From assembly GCA_004154925.1 (NCBI GenBank), contig QJNS01000021.1:62001-126000 (forward strand): 64,000 bases of DNA, written 5' to 3'. Below the pieces are notes generated by a model. That model had not been told where the DNA came from, did no database searches, and saw only the letters and a list, made by a program, of their open reading frames with translations. Below, piece after piece: positions 48,663 to 62,600 of the stretch. Origin of the DNA: Monosporascus cannonballus (Eukaryota > Ascomycota > Sordariomycetes > Xylariales). A program made the position numbers and the translations under genes. Each line of letters starts with the position of its first letter. Within the stretch, counting starts at the first letter, position 1.

Positions 48663-51179
48663 ACTTTAAAAACGGAAAAAGTATTTTAGGATATTAAGGA
48701 TGCAATTATTAACGAGCCAGTACTAATTATGTACGATTTAAACCGTTCCGTTAAATTAAAAACCGATATTTCGAATTACGCGTTAGGCGTAGTAATCGGA
48801 TAACGAGATAATTAAGGTAAATTATACCTTATTACATTTTTTTGTATAAGTTAAAAAAAGCCGAACTTAATTACGGTATTTTAAAAGTTTAAGCATTTCT
48901 TAAAAGGAAATTTGTACCAAGTTAAAGTTTATATGGATTATTAAAACTTTACCCGATTTATTATAACTAAAAAACTTATAGAACGATAATTAAGATACGT
49001 AAAAGAATTGGCGAATTTCGACTTCGTTATTATCTATAAGAAAAAATCAGAAAACGGCAGAATAAATGCTTTAAACAAACGACCAAATTTCGAAAAGAAA
49101 TTGGTTAAAGTTAATCATATAATTTTCGATATTATTATAAAAAACCATTTACGCCTAGGATAAATTGCGACGATTCGGGTAATATTTTTCGATATATATT
49201 AAAGGATTTAATAATATAATAATGGTTTTCCAGAAAACCAAAAAAACGAATAAAATATAAATTTTAAAGGAATATCAAAAAGATTTAATACGAAAAATAT
49301 ACGAATATTAATTATACGGATATCTAAGGATCCATAAAATCCTAAAATAATTTTGACGTATATATTTTTTCCTTAAAATAAAATTAACGATACAGAAAAT
49401 TATACGGCAATATGATATTTGCGCCAAAGCAAAGACTCGACGATATAAGCCATACGGAAAATTACAGCTATTATTAATTGCAAAACGACCATAATATTTA
49501 GTTATATTTAATTTCATTATTCAATTTCCTATATTAAAAGATTTAATTACGGAAATATATTACGACAGTATTTTCGTAATTATTAATCAATTTACGAAGG
49601 TTTCTTATTTTTTATTATATCGTAAGTACATAAACGCCTAACAACTGGCATACATTTTTTTTAAACATATTTTTAACATATACGGATTACCAAAAGAAAA
49701 TTATTTCAAATAAAGGATTAATATTTGTATCTAAGTTTTGGTAAGGCTTTATAATATAAATCGGCCTAAACCATGAATTATTTAATACATTTAAATTATT
49801 AATAAATAAATAAATAAAACGAACAAATTAAATTTTAAAAATTTATTTACGATATTATATTAATTACGAATAAAATAATTAGGTTAAAAATTATTAATCG
49901 CATAATTAACTTATAATATTAATTATTACGAAAGTATTAAGATAATACTTACGAACACGAATTTTGGTTTTATTTTAAAATTTTATAGAAAAATATGCAA
50001 TAATAATCCAATTAATATTAAAGCGATCCTTGCATTAAAATAATTATGATAATTATATTAAAAAATAAAGATAAAATTAAAATTCGTACGGAATTAAATA
50101 AATAAATATTATAACCAGAAAAAGTTAAAAGGATTAATTTTCGAAAAGGGGAAAATGGTTTTCCTTACCACAAAAAATATTTAAACAAAATAACCCAGCA
50201 AAAAACTTGATTTTAAGTATATCGGTCCATATAAAATCGCCAAAAAAATCTTAGAAAATAATTACTAATTGGAAATTTTACCAAAAATTAAATTTCATCC
50301 AATTTCTTATATTTTTTTATTCGAATTAACAGCAGATATAATAAAAGTATATACGGCATAAAACGATATAGAAATAAAAAATGAATAAACATACGAAATA
50401 AAAAAAAATCTTCGACATACAAAAACAAAACTGATTTACCTAGGACCTGATTAAATGGAAAAAACACCCAGATTCCGAAAATACCTGGGAACCTGCCAAA
50501 AACCTTATTAACGCCTAGCGCCTATTAAAGAACTTTTACCAATAACGACGGAACCACCGGATATAATTATGTCCTAATTAACGTTATCCAGCAACCAGGT
50601 AACGCCGGGCAACTTAAGGGAGGAAACTAAGGCGGCTAAGGAAGCCTCGGCGTTGGTCTACTCCTAACGCTCCTACTTCTCCAGTTCCTTTCGCGATTGC
50701 AATTCTTATTATATTATTTTAATACCTTTCGAACGAAAAAACGCCTTTTGTTTTCGAAAACGGATTAACCACATAATAACTTCGTTTATTTCTTGCTGAT
50801 AACGTTTTTGCAATTCCAAAAAACGCTCCTCCGCCAGCACCTCCTTACGTTTTAAACGTTAGTTTTCGGCACGAATATTCTTTAAGGAGGATAAGAAAAC
50901 GCCGTTGCTATCGCAGAAACAGTTACGTTTAATATATACCTTACATTTGGAAACGTTTTCCATCATTTCGCATTTTCAGCCTTTAAAAAAACATAAAGAA
51001 TACGGCATAATTTCAAAACTGAAATCATCAAAAATAAAAAGCAGATTTTAACGTCGCGTGGTAGACGAAAAAATCTGACGACGATTTTTAATAACGCAAG
51101 CCGACATCTTAAAAAGAAGAAACTTACCAAAAGGAAAAGGAAAAATCTTAAGGGCAAGATTTAAGGAAAAAGGAGATCG

Positions 51180-51557
51180 TATTATAACCCAAGTTAAATA
51201 GGCTTGCAAAAACGGTCCAGCTAAAATTTACAAAGTTACGTTAATTCAAGGTTACGTAATCTGTATTCAGCGGGTCTTAATTAAGTACGACTAAATAACA
51301 TTAAGCAACTGCTTAACAGGGCTTTGTTAAGCAAAGATAAGTAGTAATAAAGGAATTAAGATATATACGCTTATTATTTCCATAATTTAGATAGCACCAG
51401 CTTGCAACATTTATTAATAATAATCGTTTGCGATAACCAGGTATTAAGAGACGTAATACGTTACTATATCTATTGCTCAGATTCTTACGATATTCTTGCT
51501 AACATAAACCCGTCGACTTAAGGTTTAATAGTTGGTTAAACCCTATAGCTCGTTACA
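51180..51557 (+). repeat. 3' LTR of element E (378 bp)
   Basis: It starts TATTATAACCCAAGTTAA directly after the polypurine tract and ends CTCGTTACA. It has exactly the same length as the 5' LTR. Confidence 0.9.
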
Positions 51558-51731
51558 AGAACTTAAAGGGCTTAAAGGTTTAAGCCGCTTAAATACCTTA
51601 AGTTAAAACGAAAATATATACGTTTATTATTTTTATAATTTAGATAATATCAGCTTGTAACTAATTATTAATATTAATAATTTATTATACACCTTTGGTA
51701 TTGCAAAACGTGACTAAGTTACTTTATTGCT
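51558..51731 (+). repeat. Second piece of the 3' LTR of element D
   Basis: It starts with AGAAC (the RIP-altered second copy of E's duplication) and continues the D LTR with CTTAAAGGGCTTAAAGG. It ends TTGCT, where F1 begins. The corresponding point in the 5' LTR is 38554 (TTGTT), as the arithmetic of the pieces predicts. Confidence 0.85.
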
Positions 51732-52127
51732 TGTAACGGCTAGGAGGTTTAACCAACTATTAAACCTTAGTCGTACAGGTTTATGTTAGCAGGAGTATCG
51801 TGGGAAACTGAGCAATAGATATAGTAACGTGTCACGTCTCGTAATATCAAAGGTGTTTTAGATAACGATATCTTATTGCAAGCTGAAGTTATTTAAATTA
51901 TAAAAATAATAAGCGTATATATCCTTATTTTAGTTTAAGGTGCTTAAGCGGCTTAAACCCTTAAGCCCGTTAAGTTTTTTAAGCTTTTTCGCCGGCTTAA
52001 AGGGCTTAAGATATTTGGTACCTTAAAGCCTTTAAGCTAATTACGTAATATCCTGGCGGAGGTTGGATTTTGTTCTTTTTCGTAGACTCAATCGTTCGTA
52101 TAAAGCCAAAACCGTTAAATTATAATA
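51732..52127 (-). repeat. 3' LTR of element F1 (396 bp)
   Basis: On the plus strand it runs from TGTAACGGCTAGG to AAATTATAATA. It is of the D type, with CTTAAG-rich U3 motifs around 51940-52040. Confidence 0.87.
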
Positions 52128-52979
52128 CGATTTCCTTTTTTTAAAGATTTTTGTTTTTAAAAATTAAAATATTTATTTGTTAATTTTGGTATATAACTTT
52201 TATTTTTTTATATTTATTATGTCGGGTTACATTAAAACATTTCGTTTTCGTAAACGTATTAATATTTTTTATTTTCTTTTTACAAGAATGTATTGAATGT
52301 TTTTGTTTTAAAATATTTTTTTATTTTCGTTATAAAAAAGAGGTACGAAATGTAAGGTTATATGGGGGTTTTTAAAATGTACGTAATATATTTATTATAG
52401 TAATTTCTGTAATATTTTTGATTCTTTAAAAATTAAATATTAAAAACTTTTAGATAAACAGAATCGTTTAGAACATAAAAAAATAGGTTTGCGAAACGTT
52501 ACGAACGGTTACCAGTAAATTGGACAGTTTGTAAAAGCAAAGGCGGTTATTCCGTTATCGTGGTATCGAGATGTTTTGTTAAGATATTAAGGGTACGGAA
52601 CTTATGGAAAAGTTTGAACGTTTTAAAAAGGAATAGGAATAATTAAAGAATGTCGTTACGGTTGCCATATTAACGTAGGCCGCGGCCGATTGGCCCGATA
52701 TTCCGGTTACTGATCGGTCGATTATTAACTGGGACGCGCCCGTTATTATTGGTAAAAGTTTATTAACAGGCGCTGGGCGTTAATAAGATTTTTGGCGGAT
52801 TTCCAGATATTTTCGAAATCTGGGTATTTTTTTTTACTTAATTAAGTACTAGGTAAGTCCGTTTTGTTTTTGCATATTAAAGATTTTTTCCACCTTATAG
52901 ACCTATTCGTTTTCTATTTCCAAATTATTTTATATCGCATATATTTTAATTATATTAGTTATTAATTCGAATAAGAAAC

Positions 52980-53393
52980 TGTGACGGCTAGGCGGTTTAA
53001 CCAACTATTAAACCTTAAGTCGACGGGTTTATATTAGCAGGAGTATCGTGGGAATCTGAGCAATAAATATAGTAACGTATCACGTTTCGTAATACCAAGG
53101 GTACCTTAGGTAACGAATTATTATAATACAAATACTTGATATTAATAAGTATTACAAATTAAAGCTATTTAAATTATGGAATTACTAAGCATATATATCC
53201 TTTTCCTTTAGCTGGCTTACTACCAATAAGTTAATAATCCGGCTTATTAGCTTATTACTAATAAATTGGTGATCCGGCTTATTGGCTTACTACCAATAAG
53301 TTAGTGATCTATTACGTAACCTGATTTACATAATTTTTTTGGCCTTTCCTATTACGACCGTTTCTGGAGGCCGTAATTTATTAGGTCGTAATA
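52980..53393 (-). repeat. 3' LTR of element F2 (414 bp)
   Basis: On the plus strand it begins TGTGACGGCTAGGCGG and ends GGTCGTAATA next to the purine tract of the element. Confidence 0.9.
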
Positions 53394-56300
53394 CGATTCC
53401 CCCTTTCCCAAAATCTTCTCCTTAAGATTTCTTTTCTTCTGGTAAGTTTTTTTTCACATACCTTTAATATGTTTTCTGGTATATCCAAACGTCGTTTTCG
53501 TAAATCCGAATAACGATTTGCCTTAGCTAATTTAATTAAATTCGAAGGTTTTGACGTAATGCTTTATTTTTTTTGTTCAGTTCGGCAGCTAAATTGTTAA
53601 ATAATAAATAGGGTTTTTCGTTATAAGGAATATGTCCGTCGAGGTCGTTCGTATAACGGGATAAAAATCCTTATTTCCATGATCAATCGCCATATCGCAA
53701 AATCGAAAAAATTAAAAGAAAAGAAAAATTAACGGCCGAAAAATCTTTATCCGAAATTTTTGCGCGTTTTTTTCGCATACGTCGTTAACGTCAACACCAT
53801 CAATCTTAGGGTACGAAATTTATTAATCGTACCTTTTAATCCTTGGATAATTCCGATAACTTTACGTAATTAAAATTGGAATCCGTAATCGAGGTTTAAG
53901 TTTTAAGAAAAATGGACGTTATTAATTGGAATGCGGTAGATTAAGGGCTTCCCTCCGTAAATTTCGTAAATTAGGATGTTATTATTTCGGGCGGTTCTGC
54001 CGTTATTGGTAAAAATTTTTCAATAAACGTTAGGCGCCAATAAGATTTTTAACGGGTTCCCAGGTGTTCTCGGAATCTGGATGCTTTTTCCATTTAATCA
54101 GATATTAAGTAAATCCGATTTGTTTTCGTATATCGAAGATTTTTTCCATTTCGTATGCTTATTCGTTTTTTATTTTTACGTCATTTTATGCCGTATGTAT
54201 TTTGATTATATTTATTATTAACTCGAATAAAAAAACGTAAAAAATTGGATAAAGTTTAATTTTTAGTAAAATATCTAATTAGTAATTATTTCCTGAGATT
54301 CTCTTGGCGATTTTATATGGACCGATATATTTAAAATCGAGTTTTTTGCTAGGTCGTTTTGTCTGAATATTTTTGTAATAAGGAAAATTATTTCCCCTTT
54401 TTCGAAAATTAATTCCTTTAACCTTTTTTAGTTATAGTATTTATTTATTTGATTTCGTACGAATTTTAATTTTGTTTTTATTTTTTTTATAGTTATCGTA
54501 ATTATTTTAATGTAAGGATTATTTTGATATTAATTAGACCGTTATTACGCGTTTCTTTATAAACCTTTAAAATAAAACCAAAATTTGCGTTCGTAAGTAT
54601 TATTTTAATATTTTCGTAATAATTGGTATTATAAATTAATTAAATAATGGGTAACTTTTTAATTTAATTATTTTGTTCGTAATTAACGTAATATCGTAAA
54701 TAAGTTTTTAAAATTTGATTTATTCGTTTTATTTATTTATTTATTTAATATTTAAATACGCTAAATAATTTAAAATTTAAGCCAATTTATGTTATTAGGC
54801 CTTGCCAAAATTTAGATGCAAATATTAATCCTTTATTTGATATAATATTTATTAATAATCCGTATATATTGAACATGTATTTGAAAAAAATATACGTTAA
54901 TTATTCGGCGTTTGTATTTTCATAATATAATAAAAAATAAAAAGATTTCGTAAATCGATCGACGATTACAAAAATACTATCGTAATATATTTCCATAACT
55001 GGATTTTTTGATATAGGAAATTTAATAATAAAATCGAATATAATTAAATACCATAATCGTTTTGCGATTAATAATAATTATAATTTTCCGTATAGCTTAT
55101 GTCGTCGTACTTTTATTTTGGCATAAACGTCGTATTGCCGTATAATTTTTATACCGTTAATTTTATTTTAAAAAAGGCATATATACGTTAAAATTGTTTT
55201 AAGGTTTTATGAATCCCTAAATATTTATGTAATTAATATTTGTATATTTTTCGTACTAAATCCTTTCGGTATTTTTTTAACATTTAGATCTTATTCGTTT
55301 TTTAGTTTTCTGAGAAATTATCGTTATACTGTTGGATTTTTTAATATATATTACTAGGTATTGCCCGAATTGTTATAATTTGTCGTAAGCTTAAATATCC
55401 TTTTATAATAATATTAAAAATTATATAGCTAATTTTAACCAATTTTTTTTCGAAGTTTGATCGTTTACTTAAAGCATTTATTTTACCGTTTTCCGATTTT
55501 TTTATAGATAATAACGAAATCGAAGTTCGTTAATTTTTCTGCGTAACGAAATTATCGTTTTATAAATTCCTTAATCGTAATAAATCGGGTAAAATTTTGA
55601 TAATCCGTATAAACTTTAATTTGGTGCAAGCTTCCCTTTAGGAAGTACTTAAATTTTCAAAATGCCATAATAATAATTATAAATTCCTTATTTGGAATAC
55701 CGTAATTAAGTTCGGTTCCTTTTAACTTATACGAAAAGAATGTAATAGGATATAATTTACCTTAATTATCCGTTATAGGATTATTACGCTTAACGTATAA
55801 TCCGAAATATCGATTTTTAATTTAACCGAACGGTTTGGATCGTACATAATTAGTATTAATTCGTTAATAATCGCATCCTTAATATTCTGAAATATTTTTT
55901 CTATGTTTAACGTTTATTTAAACTTTTTTTTTCGTAAGATTTATCAGGGATATAATTATCCTGCTAAAATTTCGAATAAACTTTCTATAATAATTGGCGA
56001 ATCCGAAAAATACCTATATTTCCTTAATTATCGTTAACGTCTGTTATTTTGTAATTATAACGATTTTCTTAAGGTCCATTTTAATATATCTTGAGATAAT
56101 AATATATCCTAGATATTCCACTTTTTATGTATGGAACTAACTTTTTTCTATGTTAATAAATAACCTTACGTCCTATAAAGTTTAAAAAACTTTATGAACG
56201 TATTTTGCGTATATTTTTTCCGTTTTTAAAAAAATAAAAATGTCGTCGAGATAGCAAATAACGAAAATATCAAAGTATTTTCGTAATACGAAATTAATTA

Positions 56301-59256
56301 TTCGTTAAAAGGTTATTAGTATGTTCGTAAATCTTATTAATATAATTAAATATTTAAATAGTCCGTATTTCGTTTTGAAAGTTGTTTTTTATTTGTATCC
56401 TTTTTTGATTTTAATAAGGTTATATTTATTTTTAAGATCGAATGCTATAAATTATTTAATTCCGTAAAATTGGTTTTTTATTTCCGTAATTACTGATAAT
56501 AGTATTTAATTTTTGACAGTAACGTCGTTTAATTGTTAATAATTAACCACAAATTACAATTTTCCGTTTTTTTAAATACGAAAAATATCGGGTACCCTGC
56601 CGGTAATTTCGAAAGTTGAATCTATCTTTTTTATAACCGATTTTCCAGGTATTCTCTAAAAATACATAATTTATTTCCGTTAAAATTGTAAATAAGGTAA
56701 AACTTTATTAAAAATCCTTTTTTAAGAATTATTTCGTAATCTTATTTATTATATTTTAATAACTTTATATTAAGTTCTTTTTTAAAAAGCTATTTATATT
56801 TATGATATTATAAGAATATATTAAGTAAGGTTTTTAATTTTTTAAGCTGTTATTTTTATTATTCCAAATCGTTATTTAGTTATTTTAATTTTACTTTAAT
56901 AATAATAATAATACGTCGTATTTCTTTTTGATACCCGTTTTTTTCTATATTTTATTCCTTTAAGTAATAAGGTATTTATTATATTCTTATGCCTACATTT
57001 ATTATTATACTTAATCGAATATTAAGATCTTAATTTTTTTTATTTATTAATAAAAAATAAAACAAATTTTACCTGGCTAATTTTTCCGTTAATTAAAACT
57101 CCGTACTGGCGTATCCATAATAATCTTAAAATCATATTATAATTCCCAAATGGGACGATATCGAAATTAACCATCTGGTATTATCCTTTAACAAAAATCT
57201 CGAAATAATTAATTTCGTATATAATTTTTCGGTTATCGTAAACGAATTTCTAATTTTCGGCATTTATTGCTATATAAGGTTCCAACTTATATCTCCATAA
57301 TAATTTAAACTTATTAACTATATTTGATATAATATAATTTCCGCCTAAAGTTCCGTAATTTATTATTGCGATATATTAATACGTTCCTATTCGTATTTCC
57401 AAAGTAATAGGGTTATTAACGTTTCCTATCGTTACGTTTAAAACTTTTTTTGAAAATTCTCTTTAATTTTTTTAAGTTTCGTTATCTTGTAATTTTTTTA
57501 TAGGTAATTTTCCTTTTTTAATTCCTATTCGAATTTATTAAGTTTTATTTGTGTTTTTATATATAACGTATTAAGTTGTTATATTTATCGTTGTTGTCGG
57601 CGTACTATTCCTTCGAACCGTATTAACTGTTCTTGGTTTTTTTATAATTTTTCCCTATCGAATAAATTGTTTTTTTATATTTACGACTGTATCCTATTAT
57701 GCGTTATTTTGGCTGTCGTTCCAAAAATCTCCTATAAATTAACATATTTCTTGCTTAATAACTTTTTTTCTTGAGGATTCGTAATAAATGCTAATTTAAA
57801 ATAGAAATCCGTAATAACTTTTTAATAATAATTTTTTACCGTACGCTGGATTAATTCCTTTTCCGTTTAATAATTACATTATCCATAATAACAAAAAAGG
57901 TTTTCCTACGGGTATTGCTTTTTTTCGGGCCAGCTTTTTACTTCGGCCAACTGTTAAATATTTCCTGGGGCTATGGTTCGAAACTGTCGATACCATTATT
58001 TATTATTTTTGTTATGCCCGGTACGGTTTAGAAAATCAAATCCTTTATAATATATACGGGTAATTCGTACGTAAATATATTATTTCCATTTTTCGTAATT
58101 AGGATATTCTCGTCGTCGATAATATACAGCATATATTCTGTCGTATCGATCGGGTATTCCGGGATAAAGTTTTTTTGTCCAATCTCGATACTTTTATAGT
58201 TATCCTTATAACGCTCTTTGCTATATTCGTAATACTTATCAAATTAATTTTTTGGCTTCTTGCGTTTTTCGTCGAATTTTTTATCGTAATGGTTTCGGTT
58301 AAACCTTTTGTCGTAAACCTGATATATACTTGGCTTAAATTATGTTAATAACTTTGCTATCGTTTCCTTAGTTATTCCTGGACTGTCCTTCCGGTACAAA
58401 GGTCTAGTTATCTTATTGCAGCTTTTTAAGTTTTTTGCACTTATAAACCTTATATCCTATTTTGCTATAATTAAAGCACTTAATCTGGCTTTAATTTTAT
58501 CTATAGGTAGCGCCGAATTCCATAAATCCTGGCGCCGTTCCGTAAGAAATAAGGGGTACGTCTTTTTTTTTCCTTGGTTAAATTTGTTATATCCCGAACG
58601 TAAAACATATTATTCTTTTTTTTTCTGTCGTTTTTTAAATTATCGATTATTAATCTTAATTACTTTTACAATATACCGATCTAGGGTAATTAATCGCTTA
58701 ATCCGAATAATTTTATTTTTTACATTATTTTTTAGCCTTTTATAAAATATATCGATAAGGGCGTCGGTTTCGTTATGTCCCTATTTTGCTTTAGCCGTAA
58801 GGTTTTTAAAGGTTACGGCGTACTTGAACGTAAATCCTTTTTATCGGAATTATAAAAATTATTAAGCCGTTAATCGTTTTTTATCCGGATTGCCGAAATT
58901 ATCGCGTATTTTGTTTTCGAAATTAATATAAGTTAAAAAGATTTTATTAATAAAATTTTCTTTATTTACCTTTTTCATTTTTAGGAAATCTTTTATAATA
59001 AGCTTAAATTAATTAACCGTATTTCTTATTAGGCATATTTTTACTATTAGGACCATATCCGCTAAGTTATTAAAATTTAAGAAACAAAAGTAAATTCGTA
59101 CCTAAATTAAAAAGGTTTAAGGGTTACTTTTTTTTCCAGCTTCCGAATTCGAGCCTAAAGCTGTTAAATAAAGGTTTCCTAAGTGCTGGTCGACATTTTG
59201 ACAATGTTAAATATTGTTTAAAGTTTAACGGTATTACTGAACAAAAGCTTATAACG

Positions 59257-59670
59257 TATAACGGCTAAACGATTTAACCAATTATTAAACCTTAAGTCGA
59301 CGGGTTTATATTAATAAAAATATCGTAAGAATTTAAGCAATAAATATTATGACGTATTACGTTTCGTAATACCAAAGGTACTTTAGGTAACGAATTATTA
59401 TAATATAAATATTTGGTATTAATAAATATTACAAGCTAACACTATTTAAACTATGGAATTAATAAGCGTATATATCCTTTTCCTTTAGCTGGCTTACTAC
59501 CAGTAAGTTGGTAATCCGGTTTACTGGCTTACCACTAATAAATTGGTGATCCGGCTTACTGGCTCACCACCAGTAAGTTGGTGATCCATCACGTGACCTG
59601 ATCCACATAGTTTTCTTGGCCTTTCCTGTTGCGACCGTTTCTGGAGGCCGTGGCTTGTCAGGTCGTGACA
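59257..59670 (-). repeat. 5' LTR of element F2 (414 bp), least RIP-damaged LTR in the window
   Basis: On the plus strand it runs from TATAACGGCTAAACG to TCAGGTCGTGACA. The U3 half (59480-59670) keeps a GC-rich, near-original sequence, including the 35-bp repeats at 59489-59593. Confidence 0.9.
59489..59593 (-). repeat. 35-bp tandem repeats in the U3 of the A/B/F2-type LTR
   Basis: Three 35-bp units begin CTGGCTTACTACCAGTAAG on the plus strand, each with an internal short inverted repeat (CTTACT/AGTAAG). Homologous arrays are in A (5669 onwards, 3 units plus a part) and B (7160 onwards, 2 units plus a part). Position within U3 suggests enhancer-like repeats, which is an inference. Confidence 0.8.
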
Positions 59671-62600
59671 GAAACGGAAAAAATTAAATAAAATTTTAAC
59701 TTTTAATAAATATTTAATTAATAATTATTTTCTAAGGTTTTTTTTGGCGATTTTATATAAACCGATATATTTGAAATCGTGTTTTCCGTTAAGCTATTTT
59801 GTTTAAATGTTTCTGGAAATAAGAAAAACCATTTTGTTTTCGAAAATGAATTTTTTTAACATTTTCTGGTTATAATATTTATTTATCTGATTTTGCACCA
59901 AATCTAATTCTGTTTTTATTTTTTGATATAGTTATTATAATTATTTTGATATAAGAATTATTTTAATATTAGTTGGATTATTATCGTATATTTCTTTCAT
60001 AAACTTTTGGAATAAAACCAAAATTTACGTTTGCAAATATTATTTTGTTATTTTCGTAATAATCGGTATTATAAGTTAATTAAATAACGGGTAACTTTTT
60101 AATCCAGTAATTCTGTTTCTAATTAATATAATATTATAAGTAAGTATTTAAGGTTTGGTTTATTTGTTTTATTTATTTATTTATTTTTGTATTTATGGTT
60201 TAAAAACGTTAAATAACTTGTGATTTAGGCCGATCTATATTAAAAGGCCTTCTTAAAACTTAGATGTAAATATTAATTCTTTATTTGAAATAGTTCCCAT
60301 TAATTATTATTATATATTAAAAATATATTTTAAAAATATATATTAATTTTTCGCCTTAATATTTTTAATATAAAATAAGAAATAAGAAATATTTGTAAAT
60401 TAGTCGATAATTATGAAAACGTTATCGTAATATATTTTTATAATTGGAATTTTTGATATAAAAAGATTTAGTAAAAAAGTCGAACATAAGTAAATATTAT
60501 ACTTATTTTACGACCCGTAATAACTATAACTTTTCGTATAGCTTATATTGTCCGGCTTTTATTTTGGCCTAAATATCGTATTATTATATAATCTTTTATA
60601 TTATTAATTTTATTTCAGGAAAAAATATATACGTGAAAGCCCTTTTAAGGTTTTATAGATCTCTGGATATTTATATAGCTAATATTTATATATATTTTGT
60701 ACTAAACTTTTTTAGTATTTTTCTGAGACTTATATTTTGTAAGTTTTTTGATTTTTTGAAAATCCATTAGTATATTGCTGGAATTTCTAATATATATTAA
60801 GCGGTATTATTGGAATTGTTGTAATTTGTTGCGGCTGTAAATATCTTTTTGTAAGGGTATTGAAAATTATATGGCTGATTTTGACGAATTTTCTTAAGAT
60901 TTGGTCGTTTGTCTAAGGCTTTTATTTTGTTATTTTCCGATTTTTTCTTATGGATAATAACGAAATCAAAGTTCGTCAATTTTCCCGCGTAACGAAATTA
61001 TCGTCTTATTAATTTTTTGGTCGTAGTAAAACGGGTAAAATTTTGATAATCCGTATAAATTTTGATTTAGCGCAAATATCTTTTTAGGAAATACTTAAAT
61101 TTTCGAAATGCTATAATAATGGCCGTAAATTCTTTATCTGAAATACCGTAATTAAATTTTGTTTCTTTTTATTTTATTTAAAAAAATGCAATAAGGTGAA
61201 ATTTACGTTAATTATTTCGTTATTTTATTATTATATTTAACGTATAATTCGAAATATCGGTTTTTGATTTAGTAGAACGGTTTAAATCGTATATAATTAA
61301 TATCATTTCTTTAATAATCGCATTTTTGATATTTTAAAACGTCTTTTTCGTTTTTAACGTTTATTTAAACCTTTTTATCTTTTTCGTGAAGTTCGTTAAA
61401 TATATAATTATCTTATTAAAATTTGGAATAAACTTACTGGAATAATTGGCGAACCCTGAAAATGCCTATACCTTTTTAAATATAGTTAGCATTTATTAGT
61501 TTATCATTAGAACGATTTCTTTAAGATTTATTCTAATATATCTGGGAATAATAATAGATTTCAAATATTTTGTTTTTTATGCATAAAAATAACCTTTTTT
61601 GCGTTAACAAATAGTTTTCCATCTTATAAAACTTAAAAAACTTTATAAACGTATTCTGTATATATTGTTTTTATTTCTATAAAAATGAGAATATTGTCGA
61701 AATAATAAAGGACAAAAATATTAAGATATTTTTGTAGTGTATAATTAATAATCCGCTAAGAAGTTTTTAGTACGTTCGTAAATTTTATTAATGTAACCAA
61801 ATATTTAAATCATTTGAATTTTATTTTAAAGGTTATTTTTTATTCGTATTTCTTTAATTCTGATAAAATTATGTTTATTTTTAAAATCCAATATTATAAA
61901 TTATTTTGTTCTGTAAAACTATTTTTTTATATCCGTAATCAGGAATAATAATATCCGATTTTTAACGGTAATATCGTTTAATTAACGATAATTAATTAAA
62001 AGTTGTAACTTTTTATTTTTTTACGTCTGAAAAACATAAGATATTTTACTAATAATTTCGAAAATTAAATTTATTTTTTATATAACCGATTTTCTAGGTA
62101 TCTCCTAAAAGTACGTAATTAGTTTCCGCTGAAATTGTAAATAAGGCAAAATTTCGTCGAAAATCTTTTTTTAAAAAATATTTTATAATCTTATTCGCTA
62201 TATTCTGGTAATTTAGTATCAAGTTCCATTTTAAAAACTTATTTGTATTTGTAATATTATAATAATATATTAATCAAATCTTCTGATTTTTAAGGCTGTT
62301 GTTTTAGGTCTTTATTTCGTTGCTTTAATTTCATTTTAATAATAATAACAATACGCCGTATTTTCCTTTAATACTTATTTTTTTATATTTTGTCCTTTTG
62401 AGTAATAAGGTTTTTGTTATATTCTTATACATATATTTGTTATTATTTTAGGTCTAATATTAAGATTTTAATCTTTTCGTTTTTCGTTTATTAATAGAAT
62501 ATAGGGCGAACTTTATCTGGCCAGTCTCTTTATTAATTGGGATTTTATATTAATATATCCTTAATAATCCTAAATTTATATCGTAATTCCTAAATAAAAC

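Larger units (their letters stand above)
44861..51557 (+). mobile_element. Element E: complete RIP-degraded gypsy chromodomain retrotransposon (6697 bp) inside the 3' LTR of D
   Basis: Both LTRs are 378 bp, and the 5-bp duplication is AAAAC/AGAAC, differing by one RIP-type change. In order: Gag-like part, a retropepsin-like segment near 47199-47250 that keeps an Asp-Cys-Gly (MDCGT), the reverse transcriptase box near 48321-48347 (CYFDDILIF), integrase near 49563-49612 and a well preserved chromodomain segment near 50440-50540 (KWKKHPDSENTWEPA). The tract AAGGAAAAAGGAGATCG abuts the 3' LTR at 51180. The 3' tail (50570-51179) differs from that of A/B and resembles element G. RIP is uneven: 48456-48662 remains an open frame. 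Confidence 0.92.
38233..51731 (+). mobile_element. Element D: RIP-degraded gypsy chromodomain retrotransposon, 3' LTR split by two later insertions
   Basis: Its 5' LTR is 38233-38634 and its internal region 38635-44706. The 3' LTR begins at 44707 after a purine tract (AAAAGAGGAAATCG). It is cut at 44860 by element E, continues at 51558-51731, and is cut again by element F1; the last 80 bp or so must lie beyond the window. Landmarks: retropepsin-like segment near 40737-40790, reverse transcriptase box near 41849-41875 in which the first catalytic Asp codon has become AAC (SYFNDILIF), the reverse transcriptase to RNase H connection near 42100-42180 (FVNYYRKYIRNFSR-like), integrase near 43129-43180, and a chromodomain-like segment near 43995-44090. 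The five bases before the 5' LTR are ATAGA; the other duplication copy is outside the window. Confidence 0.87.
52980..59670 (-). mobile_element. Element F2: complete minus-strand gypsy chromodomain retrotransposon (6691 bp) nested in F1
   Basis: Both LTRs are 414 bp, and a perfect duplication GAAAC flanks it (52975-52979, 59671-59675). The bases on either side join to one continuous pol sequence of F1, matching element A near 4727-4776. On the minus strand: Gag-like part (58.0-58.8 kb), retropepsin-like segment near 57337-57385, reverse transcriptase box near 56239-56256 (CYLDDI, both Asp kept), integrase near 54945-54990 and chromodomain-like segment near 54045-54130. The tract GGGAAAGGGGGAATCG (53394-53409, minus strand) precedes the 3' LTR. 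The plus-strand frame at 58416-58745 is antisense to Gag. As the innermost element it is the youngest insertion of the nest, and its 5' LTR is the least damaged. Confidence 0.92.

Noticed and set aside
59489..59593. Regularly spaced short repeats that could suggest a CRISPR array
   Set aside because: The units are contiguous 35-bp tandem repeats inside a retrotransposon LTR, with no unique spacers, in a eukaryotic genome.
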